DNA of 15,551 nucleotides from an uncultured Lachnobacterium sp. (GCA_900552085.1 URYB01000022.1:1-15551), one strand, 5' to 3'. Positions 8,184 through 14,158 are shown, counted from the first letter of the stretch. The notes: generated by a model not told the origin, from the sequence alone. Numbers and translations are program-made.

Positions 8184-8212
8184 ATTATATCGCGCATTTT
8201 GGGACTTTTCAA
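8184..8212 (-). promoter_or_regulatory. Sigma-A promoter of the FliD-like gene
   Basis: On the minus strand, TTGAAA (8207-8212) is separated by 17 nt from TATAAT (8184-8189), a near-consensus vegetative promoter ending about 70 nt before the start codon. It implies transcription independent of the upstream flagellar operon and of the flagellar sigma factor. Confidence 0.8.
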
Positions 8213-8238
8213 CAGCTATATAAATAAGAAAATCTGAC

Positions 8239-8281
8239 TTCACATACAAAATATTGTGAAAATGGCTTTTTTTCATGAAAA
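8239..8281. promoter_or_regulatory. Two palindromes between divergent promoters
   Basis: TTCACA-N10-TGTGAA spans 8239-8260, and the perfect palindrome TTTTCATGAAAA lies at 8270-8281, only 4 nt before the -35 of the rpmG promoter. Both sit between the divergent promoters for the FliD-like gene and rpmG, the right place for an operator; no regulator can be named. Confidence 0.35.
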
Positions 8282-8285
8282 GTAG

Positions 8286-8314
8286 TTGACGCATGGTTGA
8301 AATCGTGCTATTCT
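8286..8314 (+). promoter_or_regulatory. Sigma-A promoter of rpmG-secE-nusG-rplKA
   Basis: TTGACG (8286-8291), a 17-nt spacer and TATTCT (8309-8314) form a good vegetative promoter about 80 nt before rpmG. The leader has a long T run and a small hairpin, TGCCT (8345-8349) with AGGCA (8356-8360), before the ribosome binding site. Confidence 0.78.
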
Positions 8315-8395
8315 ATGAAAGCTTGGAAGTAGGTCTTTTTTTTATGCCTTTTTTTAGGCAAGACAACACAAAGAATAAAAACGGAGGTGGAAGTT

Positions 8396-8545
8396 GTGCG
8401 CACAAAGATTACATTAGCCTGCACAGAGTGTCAGCGTCGTAATTACAACATGACAAAGGACAAGAAGACTCATCCGGACAGAATGGAAACCAAAAAGTAT
8501 TGTAGATTCTGCAAGACTCATACAATGCACAAGGAAACAAAGTAG
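8396..8545 (+). CDS. rpmG: Ribosomal protein bL33 (zinc-binding form)
   Basis: The 49-residue product (MRTKITLACTECQRRNYNMT onward, ending MHKETK) is large-subunit protein L33. Cysteines 9, 12, 36 and 39 form two CxxC pairs, so this is the zinc-binding C+ form rather than the zinc-independent paralogue. The start is GTG at 8396, with GGAGG at 8383-8387 and an 8-nt spacer; an in-frame GTG at 8387 overlaps the binding site and is excluded. Its location just ahead of secE and nusG is the classic order in Firmicutes. It is the first gene after the 8286 promoter. Confidence 0.97.
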   Translation: MRTKITLACTECQRRNYNMTKDKKTHPDRMETKKYCRFCKTHTMHKETK

Positions 8546-8572
8546 TCTAGGAAAGAGTAAAGGAGTTACGAA

Positions 8573-8788
8573 ATGGGACAGACAGAAAACGTTGAAAAGG
8601 CTCCAAAGACAAACTGGTTCAAAGGACTTAAGGCAGAGTTCAGCAAGATCATCTGGCCTGAGCAGAAATCAGTTGTCAGACAGACTATCGCGGTAGTTGC
8701 TGTTTCTGTAGTTACCGGTCTTATTATTGCACTGCTGGATTGGCTGATTCAGCACGGTGTGAATTTCCTTGTTGGTTTGAATTTTTAA
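8573..8788 (+). CDS. secE: Preprotein translocase subunit SecE
   Basis: SecE is an essential clamp subunit of the SecYEG channel in the cytoplasmic membrane. The 71-residue product has a short basic amphipathic helix (NWFKGLKAEFSKIIWPEQKS, with the conserved WP) followed by one transmembrane helix (IAVVAVSVVTGLIIALLDWL), the single-span type usual in Gram-positives. AAAGGAG at 8559-8565 supports the ATG. It lies 27 nt after rpmG and 17 nt before nusG. Confidence 0.96.
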   Translation: MGQTENVEKAPKTNWFKGLKAEFSKIIWPEQKSVVRQTIAVVAVSVVTGLIIALLDWLIQHGVNFLVGLNF

Positions 8789-8805
8789 CGGAGGCAAAGT
8801 GATTT

Positions 8806-9324
8806 ATGGCAGAAGCGAACTGGTATGTAGTTCATACCTATTCAGGTTATGAGAACAAAGTCAAAGCGAATATTGACAAGACAATTGAGAACAGACATCT
8901 GGAGGACCAGATTCTTGAGGTTCGGGTTCCTCTTGAAGAAGTGACAGAGGTAAAGAACGGAGTAAAGAAACAGGTTTCAAAGAAAATGTTCCCTGGCTAT
9001 GTATTGATTCATATGATTATGAACGATGATACATGGTATGTTGTCCGCAATACCAGAGGCGTGACTGGCTTCGTTGGACCGGGAAGTAAACCGGTACCGC
9101 TCACGGACGCCGAGATGAGACCGCTTGGAATTAAGGCAGAGAACGTTGTGGTTGATTTCGCAGAAGGCGATATGATCGTAGTCATCGGCGGTGTATGGAA
9201 AGATACCTGCGGTGTGATTACAGCAATGAACCATAACAAACAGACAGTCACTATCAATGTGGATCTGTTCGGTCGCGAGACACCGGTAGAAGTAAGTTTC
9301 GCAGATGTAAAGAAAATGAATTAA
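8806..9324 (+). CDS. nusG: Transcription elongation/antitermination factor NusG
   Basis: NusG binds the RNA polymerase clamp and affects pausing, termination and coupling to ribosomes. The 172-residue product has the NGN domain (NWYVVHTYSGYENKVKANID, then FPGYVLIHM and YVVRNTRGVTGFVG) and a C-terminal KOW domain from about residue 120 (GDMIVVIGGVWKDTCGVI, then DLFGRETPVEVSF). The usual GPF of the KOW entry reads GVW here. The length is normal. The ATG follows ACGGAGG with a slightly long spacer. The stop codon overlaps the Shine-Dalgarno sequence of rplK (TTAAGGAGG), so translation of the two genes is closely linked. Confidence 0.98.
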   Translation: MAEANWYVVHTYSGYENKVKANIDKTIENRHLEDQILEVRVPLEEVTEVKNGVKKQVSKKMFPGYVLIHMIMNDDTWYVVRNTRGVTGFVGPGSKPVPLTDAEMRPLGIKAENVVVDFAEGDMIVVIGGVWKDTCGVITAMNHNKQTVTINVDLFGRETPVEVSFADVKKMN

Positions 9325-9337
9325 GGAGGCAATTCCA

Positions 9338-9763
9338 ATGGCAAAGAAAGTTGAAGGATACATTAAATTGCAGATTCCTGCTGGAAAGGCTACACCAGCT
9401 CCTCCAGTTGGACCAGCTCTTGGACAGCACGGTGTTAACATCGTAGAGTTCACAAAGCAGTTTAATGCAAAGACAGCCGATCAGGGCGACTTAATCATCC
9501 CTGTAGTTATTACTGTATATGCAGACAGAAGTTTTAGTTTTGTAACTAAGACACCACCTGCTCCAGTATTAATCAAGAAAGCTTGCAACATCAAGTCTGG
9601 TTCTGGTGAGCCAAACAAGACTAAGGTTGCTAAGATTACAAAGGCACAGCTTCAGGAAATCGCTGAGCTGAAGATGCCAGACTTAAACGCTGCTAACATT
9701 GACGCGGCAATCAGCATGATCGCTGGTACAGCAAGATCAATGGGTGTTGAGGTTGTTGATTAA
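9338..9763 (+). CDS. rplK: Ribosomal protein uL11
   Basis: L11 binds 23S rRNA in the GTPase-associated centre next to the L10-L12 stalk. The 141-residue product shows the diagnostic proline-rich loop (KLQIPAGKATPAPPVGPALG) followed by QHGVNIVEF in the N-terminal domain, and the C-terminal rRNA-binding domain from about residue 75 (GSGEPNKTKVAKITKAQL, then MSMGVEV-like ending). Length is standard. TAAGGAGG at 9322-9329 supports the ATG. It is followed by 231 nt of structured non-coding sequence before rplA. Confidence 0.98.
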   Translation: MAKKVEGYIKLQIPAGKATPAPPVGPALGQHGVNIVEFTKQFNAKTADQGDLIIPVVITVYADRSFSFVTKTPPAPVLIKKACNIKSGSGEPNKTKVAKITKAQLQEIAELKMPDLNAANIDAAISMIAGTARSMGVEVVD

Positions 9764-9994
9764 GCAGTGTGCTGCGCAGCAGGATACTGCACCGTGCGCG
9801 CAAGGCGCTAGCCTTTTTGAATGCGCACGTCCCGATGATGTAAATCATTGAAAAAATTTTGAAACTAGTGGGAGGGCATTTCCTACCCGATTAAAGAATG
9901 ACCCATTTTCCAGTTGGGAAAAGGGCTGGGTCGTAAGCAATCAGTCAACAGAGTTGAGCGCTTACGACATTTACCACAAGGAGGTTTATATTTC
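9764..9994 (+). promoter_or_regulatory. Structured rplK-rplA intergenic RNA, candidate L1 autoregulatory site
   Basis: At least five hairpins fill this gap. GCAGT/ACTGC (9764-9768, 9786-9790) encloses TGCTG/CAGCA. CGTGCGC/GCGCACG (9793-9799, 9823-9829) encloses AAGGC/GCCTT followed by five Ts. ATGAT/ATCAT lies at 9835-9848. GGGAGG/CCTACCC (9870-9888) resembles the GTGGGAGG-type L1-binding element. Then GACCCA (9900-9905) pairs with TGGGTC (9927-9932) around TTTTCC/GGAAAA. A further hairpin, GTCGTAAGC/GCTTACGAC (9930-9938, 9960-9968) with inner TCAAC/GTTGA, ends 9 nt before the AAGGAGG of rplA and shares bases 9930-9932 with the previous stem. The structures are visible; L1 autoregulation is inferred from the position and from known L1 control of this gene pair. 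Confidence 0.5.
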
Positions 9995-10690
9995 ATGAAA
10001 AGAGGAAAGAAATATCAGGACGCTGTAAAAGCATACGATAGAGCTGCTCAGTACGATGTTGCTGATGCAATTGATATCGTAAAGAAGAATGCTACAGCAA
10101 AATTTGATGAGACAATCGAGCTTCATCTTAGAACAGGCTGTGATGGACGTCACGCAGAGCAGCAGATCCGTGGTGCAGTTGTATTACCACACGGAACTGG
10201 TAAGACTGTAAAGGTTTTAGTTTTCGCTAAGGGAACTAAGGTAGACGAGGCACAGGCAGCCGGAGCAGACTTCGTTGGAGGAGAAGAGTTAATTCCTAAG
10301 ATCCAGAACGAAGGATGGTTAGACTTCGATGTTGTAGTTGCTACACCAGACATGATGGGTGTTGTTGGTCGTTTAGGACGTGTCCTTGGACCGAAGGGCT
10401 TAATGCCAAACCCAAAAGCTGGTACAGTTACAATGGACGTTACAAAGGCAATTAACGACATCAAAGCTGGTAAGATTGAGTATCGTTTGGACAAAACAAA
10501 TATTATCCACGTGCCAGTTGGAAAAGCATCCTTTACAAGTGAGCAGTTGAGCGACAACTTCCAGGCTCTTATGGGTGCAATCAACAAGGCTAAGCCAGCA
10601 AGTTTAAAGGGTCAGTACATTAAGAGTGCTACATTAACATCTACAATGGGACCTGGCGTAAAGCTTAACGTTGTTAAGATTGCTCAGTAA
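9995..10690 (+). CDS. rplA: Ribosomal protein uL1
   Basis: L1 forms the mobile stalk at the E site and, in many bacteria, represses its own mRNA. The 231-residue product begins MKRGKKYQDAVKAYDRAAQY and contains the family segments LHLRTGCDGRHAEQQIRG, VVATPDMMGVVGRLGRVLGP, then KGLMPNPKAGTV and IEYRLDKTNIIHVPVGKASF. The start at 9995 follows AAGGAGG (9978-9984) and gives the standard length. An in-frame ATG at 9914 would translate through the leader hairpins and is rejected. After the stop comes a perfect hairpin and then a separate rplJ promoter. Confidence 0.97.
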   Translation: MKRGKKYQDAVKAYDRAAQYDVADAIDIVKKNATAKFDETIELHLRTGCDGRHAEQQIRGAVVLPHGTGKTVKVLVFAKGTKVDEAQAAGADFVGGEELIPKIQNEGWLDFDVVVATPDMMGVVGRLGRVLGPKGLMPNPKAGTVTMDVTKAINDIKAGKIEYRLDKTNIIHVPVGKASFTSEQLSDNFQALMGAINKAKPASLKGQYIKSATLTSTMGPGVKLNVVKIAQ

Positions 10691-10701
10691 AATATAAATT
10701 C

Positions 10702-10742
10702 GCGTTTGCTCGTCAGTTTTTAACTGACGATGCAGGAAACGC
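10702..10742 (+). terminator. Strong hairpin after rplA, possible terminator or processing site
   Basis: CGTCAGTT (10711-10718), loop TTT, AACTGACG (10722-10729) is a perfect 8-bp stem, nested within GCGTTT (10702-10707) and AAACGC (10737-10742). No T run follows, so it is not a textbook intrinsic terminator; it may act as a 3'-end stabiliser or a cleavage site between the L11-L1 and L10-L12 units. Confidence 0.45.
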
Positions 10743-10769
10743 ATTGTTACATGACTTACACAAGCAAAA

Positions 10770-10800
10770 ATTTTGCGGAAAGTCTTGACAACCGCAAAAT
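10770..10800. promoter_or_regulatory. Operator-like inverted repeat around the rplJ -35 element
   Basis: ATTTTGCGG (10770-10778) and CCGCAAAAT (10792-10800) form a perfect 9-bp inverted repeat with a 13-nt spacer that contains the -35 hexamer. A third half-site, GCAAAA (10764-10769), abuts it. A regulator bound here would occlude RNA polymerase. No protein can be assigned. Confidence 0.4.
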
Positions 10801-10813
10801 ACCATAATATAAT
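10785..10813 (+). promoter_or_regulatory. Consensus sigma-A promoter of rplJL
   Basis: TTGACA (10785-10790), 17 nt and TATAAT (10808-10813) make a perfect consensus vegetative promoter. Transcription would start near 10820, giving the L10 leader as the 5' untranslated region. Confidence 0.9.
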
Positions 10814-10819
10814 AGCAAA

Positions 10820-10942
10820 GCATATTGCCGAAGACAGCAGGTTCCGCAAGGAGTAAACGAAGTGCCTGCCGAGGGAATTTTGATGAATAGATCGTCATTA
10901 AGATTATTACCCTCTGTCGTCTGGCAGAGGGATTTTTATTAT
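10820..10942 (+). ncRNA. L10 leader (ribosomal protein L10 autoregulatory RNA)
   Basis: The stretch has the hallmark sequence of the Firmicutes L10 leader: CCGAAGACAGCAGG (10828 on), then GGAGTAAACGAAG and GCCTGCCGAGGG. CAGCAGG-type bases pair with the CCTGC downstream to give the kink-turn-bearing L10 binding stem. The segment ends in an intrinsic attenuator. GAGGG near 10871 can pair with CCCTC at 10910-10914 as an antiterminator. In B. subtilis binding of the L10(L12)4 complex favours termination; the same logic is expected here. Confidence 0.85.
10910..10938 (+). terminator. Attenuator terminator of the L10 leader
   Basis: CCCTCTG (10910-10916), an 8-nt loop, and CAGAGGG (10925-10931) followed by ATTTTTATT form an intrinsic terminator located before rplJ, the regulated element of the leader. 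Confidence 0.85.
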
Positions 10943-10986
10943 ACCTCACGCTATATGCAAGAATAAAATAAGGAGGTAAATGAATC

Positions 10987-11529
10987 GTGGCAAAGGTAGA
11001 ATTAAAGCAGCCAATCGTTCAGGAGATTTCTGAAATGATCAACGGTGCACAGTCTGTTGTAGTCGTAGATTACCGTGGACTTACTGTTGCAGAGGATACA
11101 CAGTTACGTAAGCAGTTAAGAGAAGCTGGAGTATCTTACAAGGTATACAAGAATACATTAGTAAACCGTGCAGTAGAAGGCACAGAGTTTGAGAGCTTAA
11201 GAGATTCTCTTGAAGGACCAAACGCATTCGCTGTTTCAACAGAGGATGCTACAGCTCCAGCAAGAGTATTAGCTGAGTTCGCAAAGAAGGCTCCTAACTT
11301 AGAGATTAAGGCCGGTGTTGTAGAAGGAACATTCTACGATGCTGAAGGAATGAAAGCAATCGCTAGCGTTCCTAGCAGAGAAGTTCTTCTTTCCAAGTTA
11401 CTTGGAAGTATTCAGTCACCTATTACAAATCTTGCTCGCGTTCTTAATCAGATTGCAGAGAATGGTGGCGCAGCAGATGCAGCAGAAGCAGCACCAGCTG
11501 AGGAAGCAACTGCAGAAGCAGAGGCTTAA
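10987..11529 (+). CDS. rplJ: Ribosomal protein uL10
   Basis: L10 anchors the L12 dimers to the ribosome and represses its own operon through the leader. The 180-residue product begins MAKVELKQPIVQEISEMING and shows VVVDYRGLTVAEDTQLRKQL, YKVYKNTLVNRA, and the C-terminal helix LLGSIQSPITNLARVLNQIA that binds L12. The last 25 residues are Ala/Glu-rich, making it a little longer than the usual 165-175. The start is GTG at 10987 after TAAGGAGG (10969-10976). An ATG at 10980 is out of frame and gives no L10-like peptide. Confidence 0.97.
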   Translation: MAKVELKQPIVQEISEMINGAQSVVVVDYRGLTVAEDTQLRKQLREAGVSYKVYKNTLVNRAVEGTEFESLRDSLEGPNAFAVSTEDATAPARVLAEFAKKAPNLEIKAGVVEGTFYDAEGMKAIASVPSREVLLSKLLGSIQSPITNLARVLNQIAENGGAADAAEAAPAEEATAEAEA

Positions 11530-11582
11530 TTATATAATATAAGAAATTATACAAACAAATTTTAAAAATGGAGGAAAATATA

Positions 11583-11957
11583 ATGGCAAAGTTAACAACA
11601 GCAGAGTTTATCGATGCTATCAAAGAGTTAAGCGTATTAGAGTTAAATGACCTTGTAAAGGCATGTGAAGAAGAGTTCGGCGTATCTGCAGCAGCAGGCG
11701 TTGTAGTAGCAGCAGCAGGCGGAGACGCAGCAGCAGCTGAGGAGAAGACTGAGTTCGATATCGAGTTAACAGAAGTTGGACCAAACAAGGTTAAGGTTAT
11801 CAAGATCGTTCGTGAGTTAACAGGTCTTGGACTGAAGGAAGCTAAGGATGCAGTTGATGGAGCTCCTAAGGTAATCAAAGAGGCAGCTGACAAGGCTACA
11901 GCAGATGATGCTAAGGCTAAACTTGAGGCAGAAGGCGCTAAGGTTACATTAAAATAA
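11583..11957 (+). CDS. rplL: Ribosomal protein bL12 (L7/L12)
   Basis: L12 dimers form the flexible stalk that recruits translation GTPases. The 124-residue product has an N-terminal dimerisation domain (TAEFIDAIKELSVLELNDLV), an alanine-rich hinge (residues 40-57) and the globular C-terminal domain (TEFDIELTEVGPNKVKVIKI, then VRELTGLGLKEAKDAVDGAP). The start at 11583 follows GGAGG (11570-11574); an in-frame ATG at 11568 overlaps this binding site and is rejected. It is the last gene before a strong terminator. Confidence 0.98.
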   Translation: MAKLTTAEFIDAIKELSVLELNDLVKACEEEFGVSAAAGVVVAAAGGDAAAAEEKTEFDIELTEVGPNKVKVIKIVRELTGLGLKEAKDAVDGAPKVIKEAADKATADDAKAKLEAEGAKVTLK

Positions 11958-11990
11958 TACGGATTTGCATCGAGCGAAACCGTGTAGTGG

Positions 11991-12028
11991 AAAGACCCGA
12001 GACAAACTCGTTTGTTGTCGGGTCTTTT
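11991..12028 (+). terminator. Intrinsic terminator of the rplJL operon
   Basis: AAAGACCCGA (11991-12000) pairs with TCGGGTCTTT (12018-12027), with ACAAA/TTTGT pairing inside, followed by a T run. It separates rplJL transcription from rpoB, so rpoB needs its own promoter. Confidence 0.92.
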
Positions 12029-12067
12029 TCTATCAGACATATCAAAGAAGGATCAAAATACAAATCA

Positions 12068-12119
12068 GTAAAATTTCTCAAAATAGTTCTTGCATTTTCC
12101 TGGCGTTTGTTGTATAGTA
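12068..12119 (+). repeat. Left copy of the 51-52 bp target duplication
   Basis: This stretch is identical base for base to 14107-14158. The copies lie in the same orientation directly outside the two ends of the insertion sequence, so they read as a target-site duplication. The first G is shared with the right terminal repeat, which leaves the true length at 51 or 52. It carries a full copy of the rpoB promoter. Confidence 0.92.
12090..12118 (+). promoter_or_regulatory. Duplicated rpoB promoter, left copy, reading into the IS
   Basis: TTGCAT (12090-12095), 17 nt and TATAGT (12113-12118) form a sigma-A promoter. The expected start, near 12125, is inside the left terminal repeat, so transcripts would run antisense along the transposase gene. 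Confidence 0.75.
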
Positions 12120-12134
12120 CCTGACTTCCGTCGT
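12120..12134 (+). repeat. Left terminal inverted repeat of the IS
   Basis: CCTGACTTCCGTCGT; its inner ten bases CTTCCGTCGT are perfectly repeated in inverted form at the right end. Confidence 0.85.
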
Positions 12135-12153
12135 TTTTCCAAAAACATAGTAC

Positions 12154-13911
12154 TCAACTCTCTATGAGCATACAGTTTTTGAAGAGGTTATCGATCTCAT
12201 CTTTTGTCAGATACAGAGCATCTATGTTTGTTAAGGAGGTTGCCTTTTTTATTTTTTCATTTGCTTTTTGGTCTCGGGATATGTTTATAAAAGTTCCGTC
12301 GCCAGAATCTACCACTCTAAAATCACGCATGAAATTTATAAGGTCATATGCATTGACTTGATTTTTAAAACATTTTATTTCCATAACCCTTAAAAGAAAC
12401 AAGCTGAGGTAGCATATCAAAAAATGCCCATAGATTGTTTCTTTTTTTTGAACATAAACCGGTCGCGCATCCAGATATGATTTTGTTATTCTGAACGATT
12501 CTTCTATCTTCCAAAGATTATGATATGTTGTATGAACCTGAAGGGGATCCATGTCGAGCTCTGATGTGACAAGAAGGTTATACCCTGCATACTTAAGATC
12601 ATTCTCAATCTTTTCTTTGTCGATCTCAACAAGGGGCTTGATTTTTTTCCCTGTCTTGTCCTTGCTGGTTATCTTAACGTATTTTGCCGAATCTCCAAGG
12701 TCTTGTCTGGCCAGTTTTTTATAGGTGGTATAGTTTGTTGCCTTATCAACCATTTTTAAGATTTCGGCTCTTTGTTTTTTGGCAAGCTGTGGATTATAGG
12801 AGACGATACGTTTTTCTCTAACGGTAAAGCTTGTTTCCACCTCTTCGCCCGTTTCAGGATCCATCTCTTTAAAAGTATAAGAAAAATCGTCGACGCAGGA
12901 TTTGAGCTTAAATGATAGATTACCGTTTTCATCTGTATATTTGGTGAAGACATTTGCATCATTTTCAAGCAATAACCATTGCCGCTCTTTTTCGCTGAGG
13001 TTCCGTCCATGGATTGATTTGGAGAAGATATAACCGTCATTGGATTCCTTTACCGCAGCATATATGTTTCTAGCACAGTTAAGACCCTTATCAGCTACTT
13101 GTATTGTTTTGCCGGAAACTTTATATCGCTGCTTCATTTCTTCGATAAGAGAACGAATATAGGGTCTTTCGGATTCGTTACCAGGATACATTTGCATTGC
13201 AAGCGGTACGAGATCAGAATCAAGAAGTAGCGCTTGTCCGATGATAGGATCATGCCGGTTTTCTTTTGAGGGTCCCTTTTGCTTATCCTCTTTTGGAAGA
13301 TCTATTTCAAAGTAATAGTTTGTGCAATCAAAGAAAACATTACTAAAATCTCTCTTGTAATACTTCTCATAGCAGTGATTGAATAGTTCGATATATTTTT
13401 TGTAGGAGCCACCTATAAATTCGCAGCCGTCGTAAATCTGATCCTCGGAGATCTGAACACCGTTATACAGATGAGGGAAAACGTATGATGCAGTTTTTGA
13501 TTTTGAACAAGGATATAGTATGCGCGCATAGATCAGCTGTGCAATCATGTCGTAAACAGAGAATTGAAAGCGCATTTGGTCAGAAAGAATGTCTATAGTG
13601 TCTTTGACTTTGAGCTCAGTTAAAAGAGTGTGTAAAAGAAAATGTCCAACATTCATTTCTGGATGAGAGGCAAAAGCACGGGGGCGGGTTTGCTCATTAA
13701 CGGCATCAGCACGCTCTTTATTTTTCTTTTCAACATAATCTTTGTAGAAAGCAATAGGATCAGGCATATCTTCTGAAACAAGATCATCTACATATCCAAA
13801 AGCTTCTACACTTTTTGAACGCGGCTGCTTTTTTTCTTTATCCCAATATGAATCATACATCTGTAAATAAACGCCTTTTTTCTTCTTTTCCTGTCTTAAA
13901 AAATATGCCAT
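12154..13911 (-). CDS. IS1634-family DDE transposase
   Basis: The 585-residue transposase has the IS4-type DDE core. D195 lies in VFFDCTNYYFEID, D274 in TIQVADKGLNCARN, and E470 in the signature YHNLWKIEESFRITKS (Y463, E470 and K477 spaced as in the YREK motif, with Leu in place of the usual Arg). The N-terminus MAYFLRQEKKKKGVYLQMYD is typical of this group. A lysine-rich insertion of about 150 residues separates the second D from E. The start at 13911 is preceded on the minus strand by AAGGAGG with a 5-nt spacer; an in-frame ATG at 13992 lies upstream of the promoter -10 and is rejected. There is no frameshift or stop, so the protein is probably functional. The stop codon is only 20 nt from the left end repeat. 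Confidence 0.93.
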   Translation of the reverse strand: MAYFLRQEKKKKGVYLQMYDSYWDKEKKQPRSKSVEAFGYVDDLVSEDMPDPIAFYKDYVEKKNKERADAVNEQTRPRAFASHPEMNVGHFLLHTLLTELKVKDTIDILSDQMRFQFSVYDMIAQLIYARILYPCSKSKTASYVFPHLYNGVQISEDQIYDGCEFIGGSYKKYIELFNHCYEKYYKRDFSNVFFDCTNYYFEIDLPKEDKQKGPSKENRHDPIIGQALLLDSDLVPLAMQMYPGNESERPYIRSLIEEMKQRYKVSGKTIQVADKGLNCARNIYAAVKESNDGYIFSKSIHGRNLSEKERQWLLLENDANVFTKYTDENGNLSFKLKSCVDDFSYTFKEMDPETGEEVETSFTVREKRIVSYNPQLAKKQRAEILKMVDKATNYTTYKKLARQDLGDSAKYVKITSKDKTGKKIKPLVEIDKEKIENDLKYAGYNLLVTSELDMDPLQVHTTYHNLWKIEESFRITKSYLDARPVYVQKKETIYGHFLICYLSLFLLRVMEIKCFKNQVNAYDLINFMRDFRVVDSGDGTFINISRDQKANEKIKKATSLTNIDALYLTKDEIDNLFKNCMLIES

Positions 13912-13948
13912 AAATGCCTCCTTATATAGAGTACTATGAAGTACTATT

Positions 13949-13977
13949 ATTATATCATACTCAAAAATATTTTTCAA
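13949..13977 (-). promoter_or_regulatory. Transposase promoter
   Basis: On the minus strand, TTGAAA (13972-13977), 17 nt and TATAAT (13949-13954) form a near-consensus promoter 38 nt from the transposase start. A hairpin followed by seven Ts on the same strand (14000-13978) lies just upstream and could block incoming transcription. Confidence 0.8.
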
Positions 13978-14092
13978 CAAAAAAAGTCCCATTTGGGGCT
14001 AAAAATTTCCTTGTAAAATCAAGGGTTATATGACATTTTATAACAAAAATGAAAAAATGCGGATTATAAATCCACGGAAGAATCATAGTACT

Positions 14093-14107
14093 ACGACGGA
14101 AGACGGG
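14093..14107 (-). repeat. Right terminal inverted repeat of the IS
   Basis: Read inward it is CCCGTCTTCCGTCGT, differing from the left end at two positions. Confidence 0.85.
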
Positions 14108-14158
14108 TAAAATTTCTCAAAATAGTTCTTGCATTTTCCTGGCGTTTGTTGTATAGTA
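14107..14158 (+). repeat. Right copy of the 51-52 bp target duplication
   Basis: Identical to 12068-12119. It joins directly to the native rpoB leader on its right, which shows that the original rpoB promoter region was duplicated when the element inserted. Confidence 0.92.
14129..14157 (+). promoter_or_regulatory. rpoB promoter, right copy
   Basis: TTGCAT (14129-14134), 17 nt and TATAGT (14152-14157) form a sigma-A promoter with an expected start near 14164. The leader of about 110 nt (14164-14273) contains the palindrome TAGGAAAATTCCTA (14204-14217) and no evident terminator. Confidence 0.82.

Larger units (their letters stand above)
12120..14107 (-). mobile_element. IS1634-like insertion sequence (IS4 superfamily)
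   Basis: The element is about 1.99 kb. The left end CCTGACTTCCGTCGT (12120-12134) and the right end, read inward as CCCGTCTTCCGTCGT (14107-14093), match at 13 of 15 positions. Long direct repeats flank it, as known for IS1634 and IS1549, which make unusually long duplications of variable size. CATAGTACT recurs inside both ends (12146-12154 and 14084-14092), with an inverted copy at 13930-13938; these may be transposase-binding sites. One long transposase gene fills most of the element and seems intact. The family call rests on the transposase signature plus the long duplication. Confidence 0.88.

Noticed and set aside
8977..9453. Minus-strand open frame opposite nusG and rplK
   Set aside because: It overlaps two certain essential genes and resembles no family.
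9914..9994. Upstream in-frame start extending rplA
   Set aside because: It would translate through the leader hairpins and lacks a binding site; the 9995 start gives the standard L1 length.
11444..12040. Long minus-strand open frame opposite rplJ and rplL
   Set aside because: It is a shadow of the Ala/Glu-rich codons of both genes, has serine/alanine low-complexity content and crosses the terminator; no ribosome binding site supports it.
12068..14158. The 52-bp repeats as the ends of the IS itself
   Set aside because: They are in direct, not inverted, orientation, and clear inverted ends lie directly inside them.
12068..14158. CRISPR-like repeats
   Set aside because: Only two copies 2 kb apart, with a transposase between them; no spacers or cas genes in the window.
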